Source: Legionellaceae bacterium
Lineage (GTDB): Bacteria; Pseudomonadota; Gammaproteobacteria; Legionellales; Legionellaceae
DNA length: 38,570 bases
NCBI GenBank assembly: GCA_030157805.1
Contig: JAOAUB010000070.1
Location: forward strand, 1-38,570
Direction of reading: 5' to 3'
Shown here: positions 29,320 to 37,170 of the stretch, in pieces
How the letters are laid out: each line of letters opens with the position of its first letter
Numbering within the stretch: the stretch's first letter is position 1
The notes under the pieces: model-generated
Told to the model about the DNA's origin: nothing
What the model saw: only the letters and a program-made list of their open reading frames with translations
Databases searched by the model: none
Position numbers and translations under genes: made by a program

Positions 29320-30531
29320 ATGGTTTTTAAACGCTTATTATGTATAAGTGGCTTAGGTGTGGCAAATTTCTATTTAATCAACTATATGAATAAAGCAGCC
29401 ATAACATGGATTAATGAAGGAAATAAATTTCTCCCTGATACAAAGGACGAAATATCAGCTCATGTAAATAGTCATTTTTCACCTTATGTAAAACCTCATT
29501 TTATACCAACATTAACTCCAATGATTAGTAGTGAACATCAAGACTGGTCTCACCTGGTCAATCAATGGATTGAAGGAGGGAAAATACATACTTTTTTTGC
29601 ATATCCTTCGTCCATATTTAGAGATAACTTTACAATGTTAATTGACACCCAACCAAAGATTATGTTTCGCAGTAAAATGTCCACAGAGGAAATAACAAAA
29701 ACAATAAATGGTCAGAGCGGGATTACAATACGATCTAATATGGAAAAATTTATTGGCGCGCACGAAGCAACTCATATTAATGAATTGCATCCATTAATAA
29801 CAGGAGGAGTTAATTCAACGGTTAGTGCCTTGAGTGCTTATATCGTATTAACAAACATTGTTCATGCAATACGTCATCCTAGATTACGAGCGGCCGGATT
29901 AGCTTTGGGAACTATGGCAGTTTATATTGCAAATCACGTTGTTAGCACTGATATTGACCTGCATGGAAAAGAGATATTTGTTTTAAAAATTAATCCTCCT
30001 TATCTAAGCATATTAAATCTCTTGATCAGCGCGAATTTGTCACAAGTGCTAGAAAACCGAGCTGATGCAGGTGCAATTAAGAATATAATTAGAGTACATA
30101 AGCCCCAAGAAGCATTGGAAATACTCCGCGCAGCACGCTTATTATTTCAACTTGAGTTTTTCAATAATCAAGAGATAAATTCATTTTTTCGTACACATCC
30201 ATTCTCCTTTGAGCGAGATAAAAGAGTACAACAAGCCATTCAATTATTAGAAAAACAGATATCCGCTAATTTAGCGAGACAAACCACTATTGACGTAATA
30301 AATACACCACGCATCATAGAGATCAATCAAAATGAGAGCGACGATCCGAACATGGAGTCATCAGCAAACGAGACTCCAAAGACGCAGTCTGGCGAGCAGG
30401 TCAGCGGCGTTGCAAAAAATACTTCTACGTTTTGGAGTAAAAACAATCACAGAAGTATTGAATCTCATGTAGATACCCATAGTGCTTCGTTGTCCTGCCC
30501 ATTAGAAAAAGATAATAAAACGATGAAATAA
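29320..30531 (+). CDS. Diverged membrane M48-like zinc metallopeptidase
   Basis: 403 aa from the ATG at 29320, preceded by TAGGAGTAAATAAA (a TTG at 29299 is less likely). Residues 4-24 form a hydrophobic anchor. HEATH (148-152) is a zinc HExxH. After a hydrophobic double segment (about 160-215) comes ENRADAGAI, whose Glu245 and Asp249 match the third ligand and ExxxD pattern of M48 proteases (Ste24/HtpX/Oma1). RTHPFSFERDKRV (from 291) matches their conserved THP...R element. The C-terminal ~80 residues are polar and Ser/Asn-rich. It starts 27 bases after the transposase remnant and is more AT-rich than its neighbours, suggesting transfer. It is not an ordinary HtpX or BepA. Its substrate is unknown. 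Confidence 0.72.
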   Translation: MVFKRLLCISGLGVANFYLINYMNKAAITWINEGNKFLPDTKDEISAHVNSHFSPYVKPHFIPTLTPMISSEHQDWSHLVNQWIEGGKIHTFFAYPSSIFRDNFTMLIDTQPKIMFRSKMSTEEITKTINGQSGITIRSNMEKFIGAHEATHINELHPLITGGVNSTVSALSAYIVLTNIVHAIRHPRLRAAGLALGTMAVYIANHVVSTDIDLHGKEIFVLKINPPYLSILNLLISANLSQVLENRADAGAIKNIIRVHKPQEALEILRAARLLFQLEFFNNQEINSFFRTHPFSFERDKRVQQAIQLLEKQISANLARQTTIDVINTPRIIEINQNESDDPNMESSANETPKTQSGEQVSGVAKNTSTFWSKNNHRSIESHVDTHSASLSCPLEKDNKTMK

Positions 30532-30725
30532 ACAACGCCAAAATGTCAGCCTCCAGACATCTTAAGCTTGGTGAGATTGGGTCATTTCGTTAAAATAATG
30601 GCCTATTCTTTGAGGAGAATTAGGTGATGGTGATTTCTCATAAAGTCAAGTCGAGATATTAAAAACACTAGGGAATCGGCGCCATTATTGTTATGATTCA
30701 CAATCCTTTAATTTAGACTTTAGCT
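30532..30725 (+). other. Gap before gspD
   Basis: 194 bases with no gene or clear promoter. TTTGAGGAGAATTAGG near 30617 looks like a ribosome binding site, but only a very short frame follows. gspD itself has no visible Shine-Dalgarno. Confidence 0.3.
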
Positions 30726-32957
30726 ATGTTAAACCTTGCATTACGAAAAATCGGTGTTCTAACCACGTTTTTACTATGCCTTATCGTGAATAGCCCATCC
30801 CTTAGTGTCGCAGCTGACGCGGAAATTAAAAACACGGCGACTCAAAAAAAACCGGTTTTCGCAATTGAAGCGGGCCAGACTAATCATGAAAAAAATCTCG
30901 TCACGTCTTCTACCCCAAAAAACCAAATCGACGTCCAAGCGAGCGACGGCAACCCCCAAGCCACCCCTGAAAGAAAGCTTTGGAATTTGAAAAATGCCGA
31001 GATTCGCGCCGTGATTGGTGAGGTTTCGCGTGTCACAGGTCGAAATTTTGTAATTGATCCGCGTGTTCAGGGAAAAATATCCATTGTTTCAAGCACCCCC
31101 ATTACCAATGCCGAACTCTACCAAGTCTTCTTGTCCATGCTCCAAATTTCAGGCTATGCCGCTATTCCAAGCGGTAAAATCATCAAAATCATTCCTAACA
31201 TTGATGCGAAAATCACCTCTGATTCACCGAGCATCAATGCCGAAGGCGATGAAATGTTGGTGGCAGTCGTTCCTGTGCACTACGTTCCCGCAGAACAATT
31301 AGTCCCGGTATTAAGACCTTTAATGCCGCAGTGGAGCAATGTCTCCGCTTACGCGCCATCGAATATGCTCATTATTTCTGGGCGTGCGAACAACATTCGC
31401 CGCATGGTCACCATCATTCGCCAAGTTGATAGCTCTGCTGCCAACGGCGTGGATATTATTCCGCTAAGACACGCGCTCGCTATGGATTTAGTAGCAACGC
31501 TGAAAGAATTAGTCAAACCGCAGCCTGGGGCTGGCATTGCAAACCAAGCCAGTCTGGCTGCCGACGATCGCAGCAACGCCATATTACTTAGCGGCAATCG
31601 AACAGAGCGCCTTCGCTTGCGACTGCTGATTTCACAATTAGACAGGCAAAGCCCTTACGGCACCAACAGCAACACGCAAGTGATTTACCTCAACTATTTA
31701 CGTGCTGAAGATTTAGTGCCCATCCTTGCCGGCATTGCCCAGGCCAACTTCAGTGGCGCTGTAGGCACCACCATCGGCACCATCACTCACCCTGAAATCG
31801 ACAGCACCGATCCTGCCTCTAATTTTGCTAATAACTCCGGCGCCAGCGCCTCAAGCAACCCTTTTACCTCAACACCCAATGGGCAGTCGCTCACGTCGAT
31901 AGCGTCGCCCAACACCAGTGCAGCCAACACACAAAGTCAAGGAACGACCAAGCCCACAGTACAAATTATTGCTGAGCCCAACACCAACTCCGTCATTATC
32001 AATGCGCCACCTAGCGTGATTCGGATCTTACGATCCGTCATCACTCAGTTGGACATTCGCCCAGCCCAATTGCTCATTGAAGCCATGGTGGCTGAGGTCG
32101 ATGAAGCTGATATTAAAGATCTAGGTATTGAATGGGGATCAAATCAACAAACTGGAAAAGTAGAATCCTTTAGACCCGGCTTTGCGATCATCAATTCAAA
32201 AACCTCACTGAATGATTTCCAAGCCCAAATTTACGCCTTGCAACGCGATCGCAAAGCCAATATTTTATCCACGCCGTCCGTTGTGGTACTTGATAATCGT
32301 CAAGCCAAAATACTCGTTGGCCGTCAACTTTCCGTGCAAACGACGTCCTATCCCAACAATGCTGGAGGCGGTACCACCGCCAGCCCTTATTCCACTTTCG
32401 ACCGCGTGAACGTGGCCTTACACCTTTATGTACGTCCGCAAATTACCCGCGATCAAGGCATCCAGCTGCAAATTGATCAAGGCAATGACACAATTGATCC
32501 ATCCACCTTGAATAGCACCAACACCAACCCGGTCTTTAAAATCAGCAGTATCGTTACGGCCGTTCATGTGGAAAGCGGCGATATCGTCGTTCTTGGCGGT
32601 TTGGTAACCGACTCACTCGCAAATGATGACAACAGGCTGCCTATTCTTGGCGACATCCCAGGCTTTGGCCGACTGTTTCAACGCAATAGCCGCAATCGTG
32701 AAAAAAGAGTGCTCATGGTCTTCATTAAGCCCGTCATTTTGCGCGATCCGAATGCAGCCATTCAGGTGACTGGCGATAAATACAAAAGCTTGCGCGATCA
32801 CCAATTGAGGTGGTTACGAAATCAAGAATTTGCGCAAAATAATGATAAGGTCATCTTGCCTGCCGTAAAAAATGCAAATCTACCCACGCCGTTTAGTAAC
32901 CCACCGCCGCGCAAGGAAACCATCAGCACACGCCCGCAGGGATCACACCATGGCTAA
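30726..32957 (+). CDS. gspD: Type II secretion secretin GspD
   Basis: Outer-membrane channel of the type II secretion system. 743 aa. A signal peptide ends near residue 30 (LSVAADA). The N0 domain (LWNLKNAEIRAVIGEVSRVTG...) and N1-N3 repeats (VVPVHYVPAEQLVPVLRPLM; DDRSNAILLSGN; VIYLNYLRAEDLVPIL) come next. A Ser/Thr/Asn-rich linker at about 355-410 interrupts N3. The secretin core has LIEAMVAEVDEADIKDLGIEWG, ILSTPSVVVLDNRQAKILVG and VESGDIVVLGGLVTD. The stop overlaps gspE by eight bases. Unlike the long gsp operon of many bacteria, only gspD and gspE are here, as in Legionella where lspDE is a separate locus. Confidence 0.95.
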   Translation: MLNLALRKIGVLTTFLLCLIVNSPSLSVAADAEIKNTATQKKPVFAIEAGQTNHEKNLVTSSTPKNQIDVQASDGNPQATPERKLWNLKNAEIRAVIGEVSRVTGRNFVIDPRVQGKISIVSSTPITNAELYQVFLSMLQISGYAAIPSGKIIKIIPNIDAKITSDSPSINAEGDEMLVAVVPVHYVPAEQLVPVLRPLMPQWSNVSAYAPSNMLIISGRANNIRRMVTIIRQVDSSAANGVDIIPLRHALAMDLVATLKELVKPQPGAGIANQASLAADDRSNAILLSGNRTERLRLRLLISQLDRQSPYGTNSNTQVIYLNYLRAEDLVPILAGIAQANFSGAVGTTIGTITHPEIDSTDPASNFANNSGASASSNPFTSTPNGQSLTSIASPNTSAANTQSQGTTKPTVQIIAEPNTNSVIINAPPSVIRILRSVITQLDIRPAQLLIEAMVAEVDEADIKDLGIEWGSNQQTGKVESFRPGFAIINSKTSLNDFQAQIYALQRDRKANILSTPSVVVLDNRQAKILVGRQLSVQTTSYPNNAGGGTTASPYSTFDRVNVALHLYVRPQITRDQGIQLQIDQGNDTIDPSTLNSTNTNPVFKISSIVTAVHVESGDIVVLGGLVTDSLANDDNRLPILGDIPGFGRLFQRNSRNREKRVLMVFIKPVILRDPNAAIQVTGDKYKSLRDHQLRWLRNQEFAQNNDKVILPAVKNANLPTPFSNPPPRKETISTRPQGSHHG

Positions 32958-34458
32958 GGATTTAGGACTCAATAGCACGGATGCGATGCAAAAACAATTA
33001 CCCTATAGTTTTGCAAAAATTCACGGTGTTCTTGCCGTGCCCAACAATGACGACAACACCTTTCTTATTTATCATTTACCTCAGCGCGCACCCTGGATTT
33101 TTGCCGAAATCAAACGGTTTTTGCAGTGCGAATTGCACTTTAAAGAAATGAACAGTGATGAATTTCAGCAACAACTTGCGCTTTGTTATGAATCCCAAGT
33201 GACCCCATTTGATGCTGCCTTGGGGATGAATGATGAGCTCAATTTAGCCGATTTCGACGGGCAACTTCCAAACATTGAGGACTTGTTAGAAAATCAAGAT
33301 GAAGCGCCTATTATTCGTTTGATTAACGCACTTTTTACTCAAGCAATCAAACATAAAGCCTCTGACATTCACATTGAAACTTACGAAAATCGCGTGTTGG
33401 TGCGTAACCGCATTGACGGCGTGTTGCATGAAGTGCTAGAAATTCAACGAGGTGTCGCGCCCTTGGTCATTTCTCGAGTGAAAGTAATGGCAAAACTCGA
33501 CATTGCTGAAAAACGAGTTCCTCAAGACGGCCGTATTTCCTTACGCATCGGCGATCATAACGTCGACGTTCGCGTTTCAACCTTACCGTCCAACCACGGT
33601 GAACGCATTGTTTTACGAATCTTAGATAAACAGTCGGCACAGCTTAATCTTAGTTTATTAGGAATGAGTGAGCTTACTGCCCGAAAAATCCACAACATGA
33701 TTACAACACCGCATGGCATTATTTTAGTAACTGGCCCAACCGGATCTGGAAAAACCACCTCGCTTTATGCCATGCTCACTGAATTAAACGAAGTCAGTCG
33801 AAATATTTTGACCATAGAAGATCCCATCGAATATGATTTACCCGGCATTGGTCAGACCCAAGTGAATACCAAGGTCGACATGAACTTTGCCAAAGGGTTA
33901 CGGGCTATTTTACGCCAAGATCCTGATGTCGTCATGATTGGTGAAATTCGCGACATCGAAACGGCCGAAATTGCCGTTCAGGCAAGCCTCACCGGCCACC
34001 TTGTTCTTTCAACGCTGCATACTAACACCGCGCTGGGCGCGATCACGCGGCTGCACGACATGGGCATTGAATCGTTTCTGTTAGCCTCAAGCCTGATTGG
34101 ACTAGTCGCCCAGCGTCTTGTGAGAAAATTATGCCCGCATTGTAAAAAAACACACATATTACGCCAAGACGAACAAGAATTGATGGGGTTTTTACCAGAT
34201 ATGAATCTAGCCCTCATTAAAGAGCCTCAAGGCTGTGAACAATGCAATCAATCCGGTTATAAAGGACGCACTGGTATTTACGAAGTCATTACCATGGATG
34301 AAACGCTACGAAGCATGATCCATCGCAATGACGATTTACAAGAAATTGAACGTTATATTCGACCCTTTAACCCAAGTATTCGTCAATATGGATTTCAAAA
34401 AGTCTTAAGCGGCGAAACATCACTGGCTGAAATATTACGGGTGACCAGTCAACATTAA
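32950..34458 (+). CDS. gspE: Type II secretion ATPase GspE
   Basis: Cytoplasmic hexameric ATPase powering pseudopilus assembly. The ATG at 32950 (MAKDLGLNSTDAM, GGGAT upstream) gives 502 aa; an upstream frame to 32872 adds 26 Arg/His-rich residues and is not convincing. Walker A is GPTGSGKTT, the Asp box ILTIEDPIEYDLPGIGQTQVN, Walker B DPDVVMIGEIRDIETAEIA and the His box HLVLSTLHTN. Two CxxC pairs (LCPHCKK; CEQCNQSGYKGRTGIYEV) form the zinc module of GspE. It overlaps the gspD stop. gspF is not downstream. Confidence 0.96.
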   Translation: MAKDLGLNSTDAMQKQLPYSFAKIHGVLAVPNNDDNTFLIYHLPQRAPWIFAEIKRFLQCELHFKEMNSDEFQQQLALCYESQVTPFDAALGMNDELNLADFDGQLPNIEDLLENQDEAPIIRLINALFTQAIKHKASDIHIETYENRVLVRNRIDGVLHEVLEIQRGVAPLVISRVKVMAKLDIAEKRVPQDGRISLRIGDHNVDVRVSTLPSNHGERIVLRILDKQSAQLNLSLLGMSELTARKIHNMITTPHGIILVTGPTGSGKTTSLYAMLTELNEVSRNILTIEDPIEYDLPGIGQTQVNTKVDMNFAKGLRAILRQDPDVVMIGEIRDIETAEIAVQASLTGHLVLSTLHTNTALGAITRLHDMGIESFLLASSLIGLVAQRLVRKLCPHCKKTHILRQDEQELMGFLPDMNLALIKEPQGCEQCNQSGYKGRTGIYEVITMDETLRSMIHRNDDLQEIERYIRPFNPSIRQYGFQKVLSGETSLAEILRVTSQH

Positions 34459-34580
34459 ATTTTAGATCTATTGACCTCAAATGCGAATTCATAACGATGA
34501 AAAATTTAAGTGGTTTATTCAAGTCTATCGAGATAGCGCGGCAATAAACATCGCCGCAACGCTACCCAAACAGGCTGCAA

Positions 34581-36881
34581 TCAAACGCTCATACTCTGCG
34601 GCATCGCCGGCGGGTTTAAATGTTCACGCAACTGTGTGAGGTCGTCAGTTCTCACTTCATCAAGGCGGGTTATAGCCCCAAAATCAATACCCGCATGGAC
34701 AATCGCGGCAGCAGGCCCAACAAGCCCAACGTGCCCCCCCCACTGGCCCGCAGCGCGTATTAATGCAAAATTGAAACCAAGACCAGAATTAGAAGCCGTT
34801 AGAGGAAACCAAGAATCAAGCGTGTCAGTCGTCCAGTTGTTAAAAGTTAACACCCGAGGTAATGTTGCTTCGTTGAACTCAGGCCTCGGGTCAAACGAGC
34901 GGTCTAGTCGGCAATATTCTTGAGCAACATGTGCGGGAAAATCGCGCTGTGCTTTACCCACATCCCTCCAGGCGGTATGCATTGCCACCCAATTTCGCGC
35001 ATCAAAGCCAGCAAAGTAGCGCTGATAGGCTTCTTTGAGTGGTTTAAAATCAAAATGGGCGCTGCGATGGTCTTGGCCTGCTTGGCTGTAAGCCAGGCCG
35101 ACTAGTTGACCTGTTGTGGCATCGATGCGCTCTATTTCATCGATGCGTGCAACCATCGCAACTTTGGTTTCGTCATCCATATAACGTTCTAGCATGCGAC
35201 ACATGTGGGTGTCTTTAGCCCAATAGGCGTATTCATAAGCCGTACAATTGAAGGTTCGGCCTGAATAATCAGTGAAGATTCCCGAGGTTTGCAGTAAGGT
35301 TTGGGTATTATCTGAATTTACAGTTAATAAGGCTTCGGCCTCGTCTTGACGTCCTTTAGCCACATCGTGTAAAAATTGGCATACTTGAAAGGTGGGCTGA
35401 GCACGGCAGGCCGCTTTGACTTTTTCAGGCAACTGTTCAAATTGGTCATCATTAATGCGTGCGAGTAAGGCTTTAGGCTCAAAGTCTACTTCACCTGCAA
35501 TCCCTGTATTTTGCTGCGTTATCTCAATGGGATGATTAGCAAAATCTGCACGAATAGCGTCAAAATAATCTCGATTCGCTGAAGCGGCTACTGGGTCGAT
35601 AATTTCGGCAAAATCGACGCAAATCGCTCCTTGATGCGTCACAAATGAGGCGTTTTCTCCCGTAGCTTCAAGGTCTAAAATCATAAAATCATCCATGTGC
35701 GGATTTTCTTTGGTGGCGGTGACAGTTTGGTAAGTTCGTTCAAATTTTTGTTGAATGGCGGCGATGTCTTGACTATTTAAAGAGCGAGCTAATTCAAACT
35801 CGGCAGCATGGTCATTAAAAAAAACGCAAACAGCGTTTTCCACGCTGACGCCAGTACTTAATGCATTGTAAACAGCATCAGTGAATTGCTTACTTAACTG
35901 GGATGATGTATCCAGAATAACCCCAAAGTTCTCAGTGCTGATGCCTTTTGCCCGGCAATACACATTCATATTGGCTAAAAAGAATTGGGTGAGAATCGAT
36001 AAACGCTCCGTTCGTTCAGCAATGGCTTCATTCCGTTGAGTGGCCGCTAAACCTTCTGCAATGTTGGATACTTTATAAAAAGGTGGTGTGGGAATTTGAA
36101 TCCATAGGTTTTCAGCGCAATCATATAAAAGGGCATCGATGTACTCTGAAGGCGCTGTGTCTTCTCCAAACCCCATCAAAGCATCGATGTAGGCTTTATC
36201 AACAGGATGTTTTTCAACTCGTTCATTGATGCGTTTGAAATGATGATTAAAATCAACCGTAATGCCAAACAAAGTTTGACATTGCTCCGTCAATACCCGT
36301 TGGATGTCTTGGAGTGTTGGCGATGGGGGTAATGCGCTCAATACAGCCTGAGTTAATTGTGTTTTAGGATCAACAGCTCCGATGACCACATTGGGAAATA
36401 CCGCATGCATGGCATTGTACAAAGCGGATAAAGGAGTGCCTGCCACATTTTTACGTTCAATATTAAATACAGGATTAATCACACGAGAATGACTATCCTG
36501 TTCACGTGGCCGCAATTGGATGCTGTATAAATTGGAAGGTCTTGCCAGAAAAGCAATCATCGCATTACCATAACTGTGCTGCATGGCTCGAACCGACCCA
36601 ATATACGCTTCTATTTGAGCTAACCTGTCTTCTTTGGCAGTGCGAAGTAGGTTACCTTCCTCAAGTAATCCAATATCAAATGCTAATGCACTTTTATACG
36701 CATTTAATTCACACAGTGCGCCGCCATCAAAAAAATCCTGTAATTCTTTGGTGGCTTTACAAGTATTATCAGTGCTGATTTCTTGGCCGCTAACCATCGG
36801 AACCAACAGATGGACTCCATTCGTTGCTGGGTTGATATAGATATAGCGGGGTGAGACCGGCTCCGCAAACGGGATACGCAT
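34581..36881 (-). CDS. Large effector-like protein with ankyrin-like module
   Basis: 766 aa, no signal peptide, no membrane helix, no enzymatic motif I recognise. Residues ~1-480 are helical and unlike anything I know. Around 497-560, FLHDVAKGRQDEAEALL then TSGIFTDYSGRTFNCTAYEYAYWAKDTHMCRMLE reads like one or two diverged ankyrin units. A highly conserved-looking C-terminal block follows (AHFDFKPLKEAYQRYFAGFD, RDFPAHVAQEYCRLDRSFDP, LPRVLTFNNW, WFPLTASNSGLGFNFALIR). I recall this block in uncharacterised Legionellales proteins, some treated as candidate Dot/Icm substrates, but I cannot verify that here. No type IV secretion gene is in the window. Inverted relative to gspE and the glucoamylase; the start has only a weak ribosome binding site. 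Confidence 0.7.
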   Translation of the reverse strand: MRIPFAEPVSPRYIYINPATNGVHLLVPMVSGQEISTDNTCKATKELQDFFDGGALCELNAYKSALAFDIGLLEEGNLLRTAKEDRLAQIEAYIGSVRAMQHSYGNAMIAFLARPSNLYSIQLRPREQDSHSRVINPVFNIERKNVAGTPLSALYNAMHAVFPNVVIGAVDPKTQLTQAVLSALPPSPTLQDIQRVLTEQCQTLFGITVDFNHHFKRINERVEKHPVDKAYIDALMGFGEDTAPSEYIDALLYDCAENLWIQIPTPPFYKVSNIAEGLAATQRNEAIAERTERLSILTQFFLANMNVYCRAKGISTENFGVILDTSSQLSKQFTDAVYNALSTGVSVENAVCVFFNDHAAEFELARSLNSQDIAAIQQKFERTYQTVTATKENPHMDDFMILDLEATGENASFVTHQGAICVDFAEIIDPVAASANRDYFDAIRADFANHPIEITQQNTGIAGEVDFEPKALLARINDDQFEQLPEKVKAACRAQPTFQVCQFLHDVAKGRQDEAEALLTVNSDNTQTLLQTSGIFTDYSGRTFNCTAYEYAYWAKDTHMCRMLERYMDDETKVAMVARIDEIERIDATTGQLVGLAYSQAGQDHRSAHFDFKPLKEAYQRYFAGFDARNWVAMHTAWRDVGKAQRDFPAHVAQEYCRLDRSFDPRPEFNEATLPRVLTFNNWTTDTLDSWFPLTASNSGLGFNFALIRAAGQWGGHVGLVGPAAAIVHAGIDFGAITRLDEVRTDDLTQLREHLNPPAMPQSMSV

Positions 36882-37170
36882 TATTAATCTCGCTTATAAT
36901 TCAATACTATGAATTTATTATAAATTTTAATGTCAAATATTTATAAACTAAAGCGTCAAAAAACCATTTTGAGGTCTAATAACGAAATAAATTGTGCTGA
37001 TAATGTTTGCACACGAAAACATATAATGATATTAATTTATCTTCTCAGTCCACAACAAATGCTTTTTAATTTTGATCAGTTAGAAAATTCGTATTATAGA
37101 TGGTCTGGTCTATTTTTAATTTTATTGTTTTATTTTTAGATTTTAATTCGCATTCAAGGAGAATCATGCC
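36882..37170. other. AT-rich intergenic region between divergent genes
   Basis: 289 AT-rich bases between the effector-like gene and the glucoamylase gene. It must hold both promoters, but no hexamer pair stands out. A 69-codon plus-strand frame (36930-37139) has a hydrophobic end and no ribosome binding site, and I do not accept it. AAGGAG near 37156 serves the glucoamylase. Confidence 0.4.

Noticed and set aside
32872..32949. 26-codon upstream extension of gspE overlapping gspD
   Set aside because: The extension is Arg/His-rich out-of-frame gspD sequence; the ATG at 32950 gives the normal GspE N-terminus and overlaps the gspD stop in the usual way.
34459..34580. Bidirectional terminator between gspE and the effector-like gene
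   Set aside because: The best stem (GCGGC/GCCGC at 34538-34542 and 34553-34557) has no T-run on either side.
36930..37139. 69-codon plus-strand frame with hydrophobic C-terminus
   Set aside because: Lies in an AT-rich promoter region, has no Shine-Dalgarno, and resembles random AT-rich translation.
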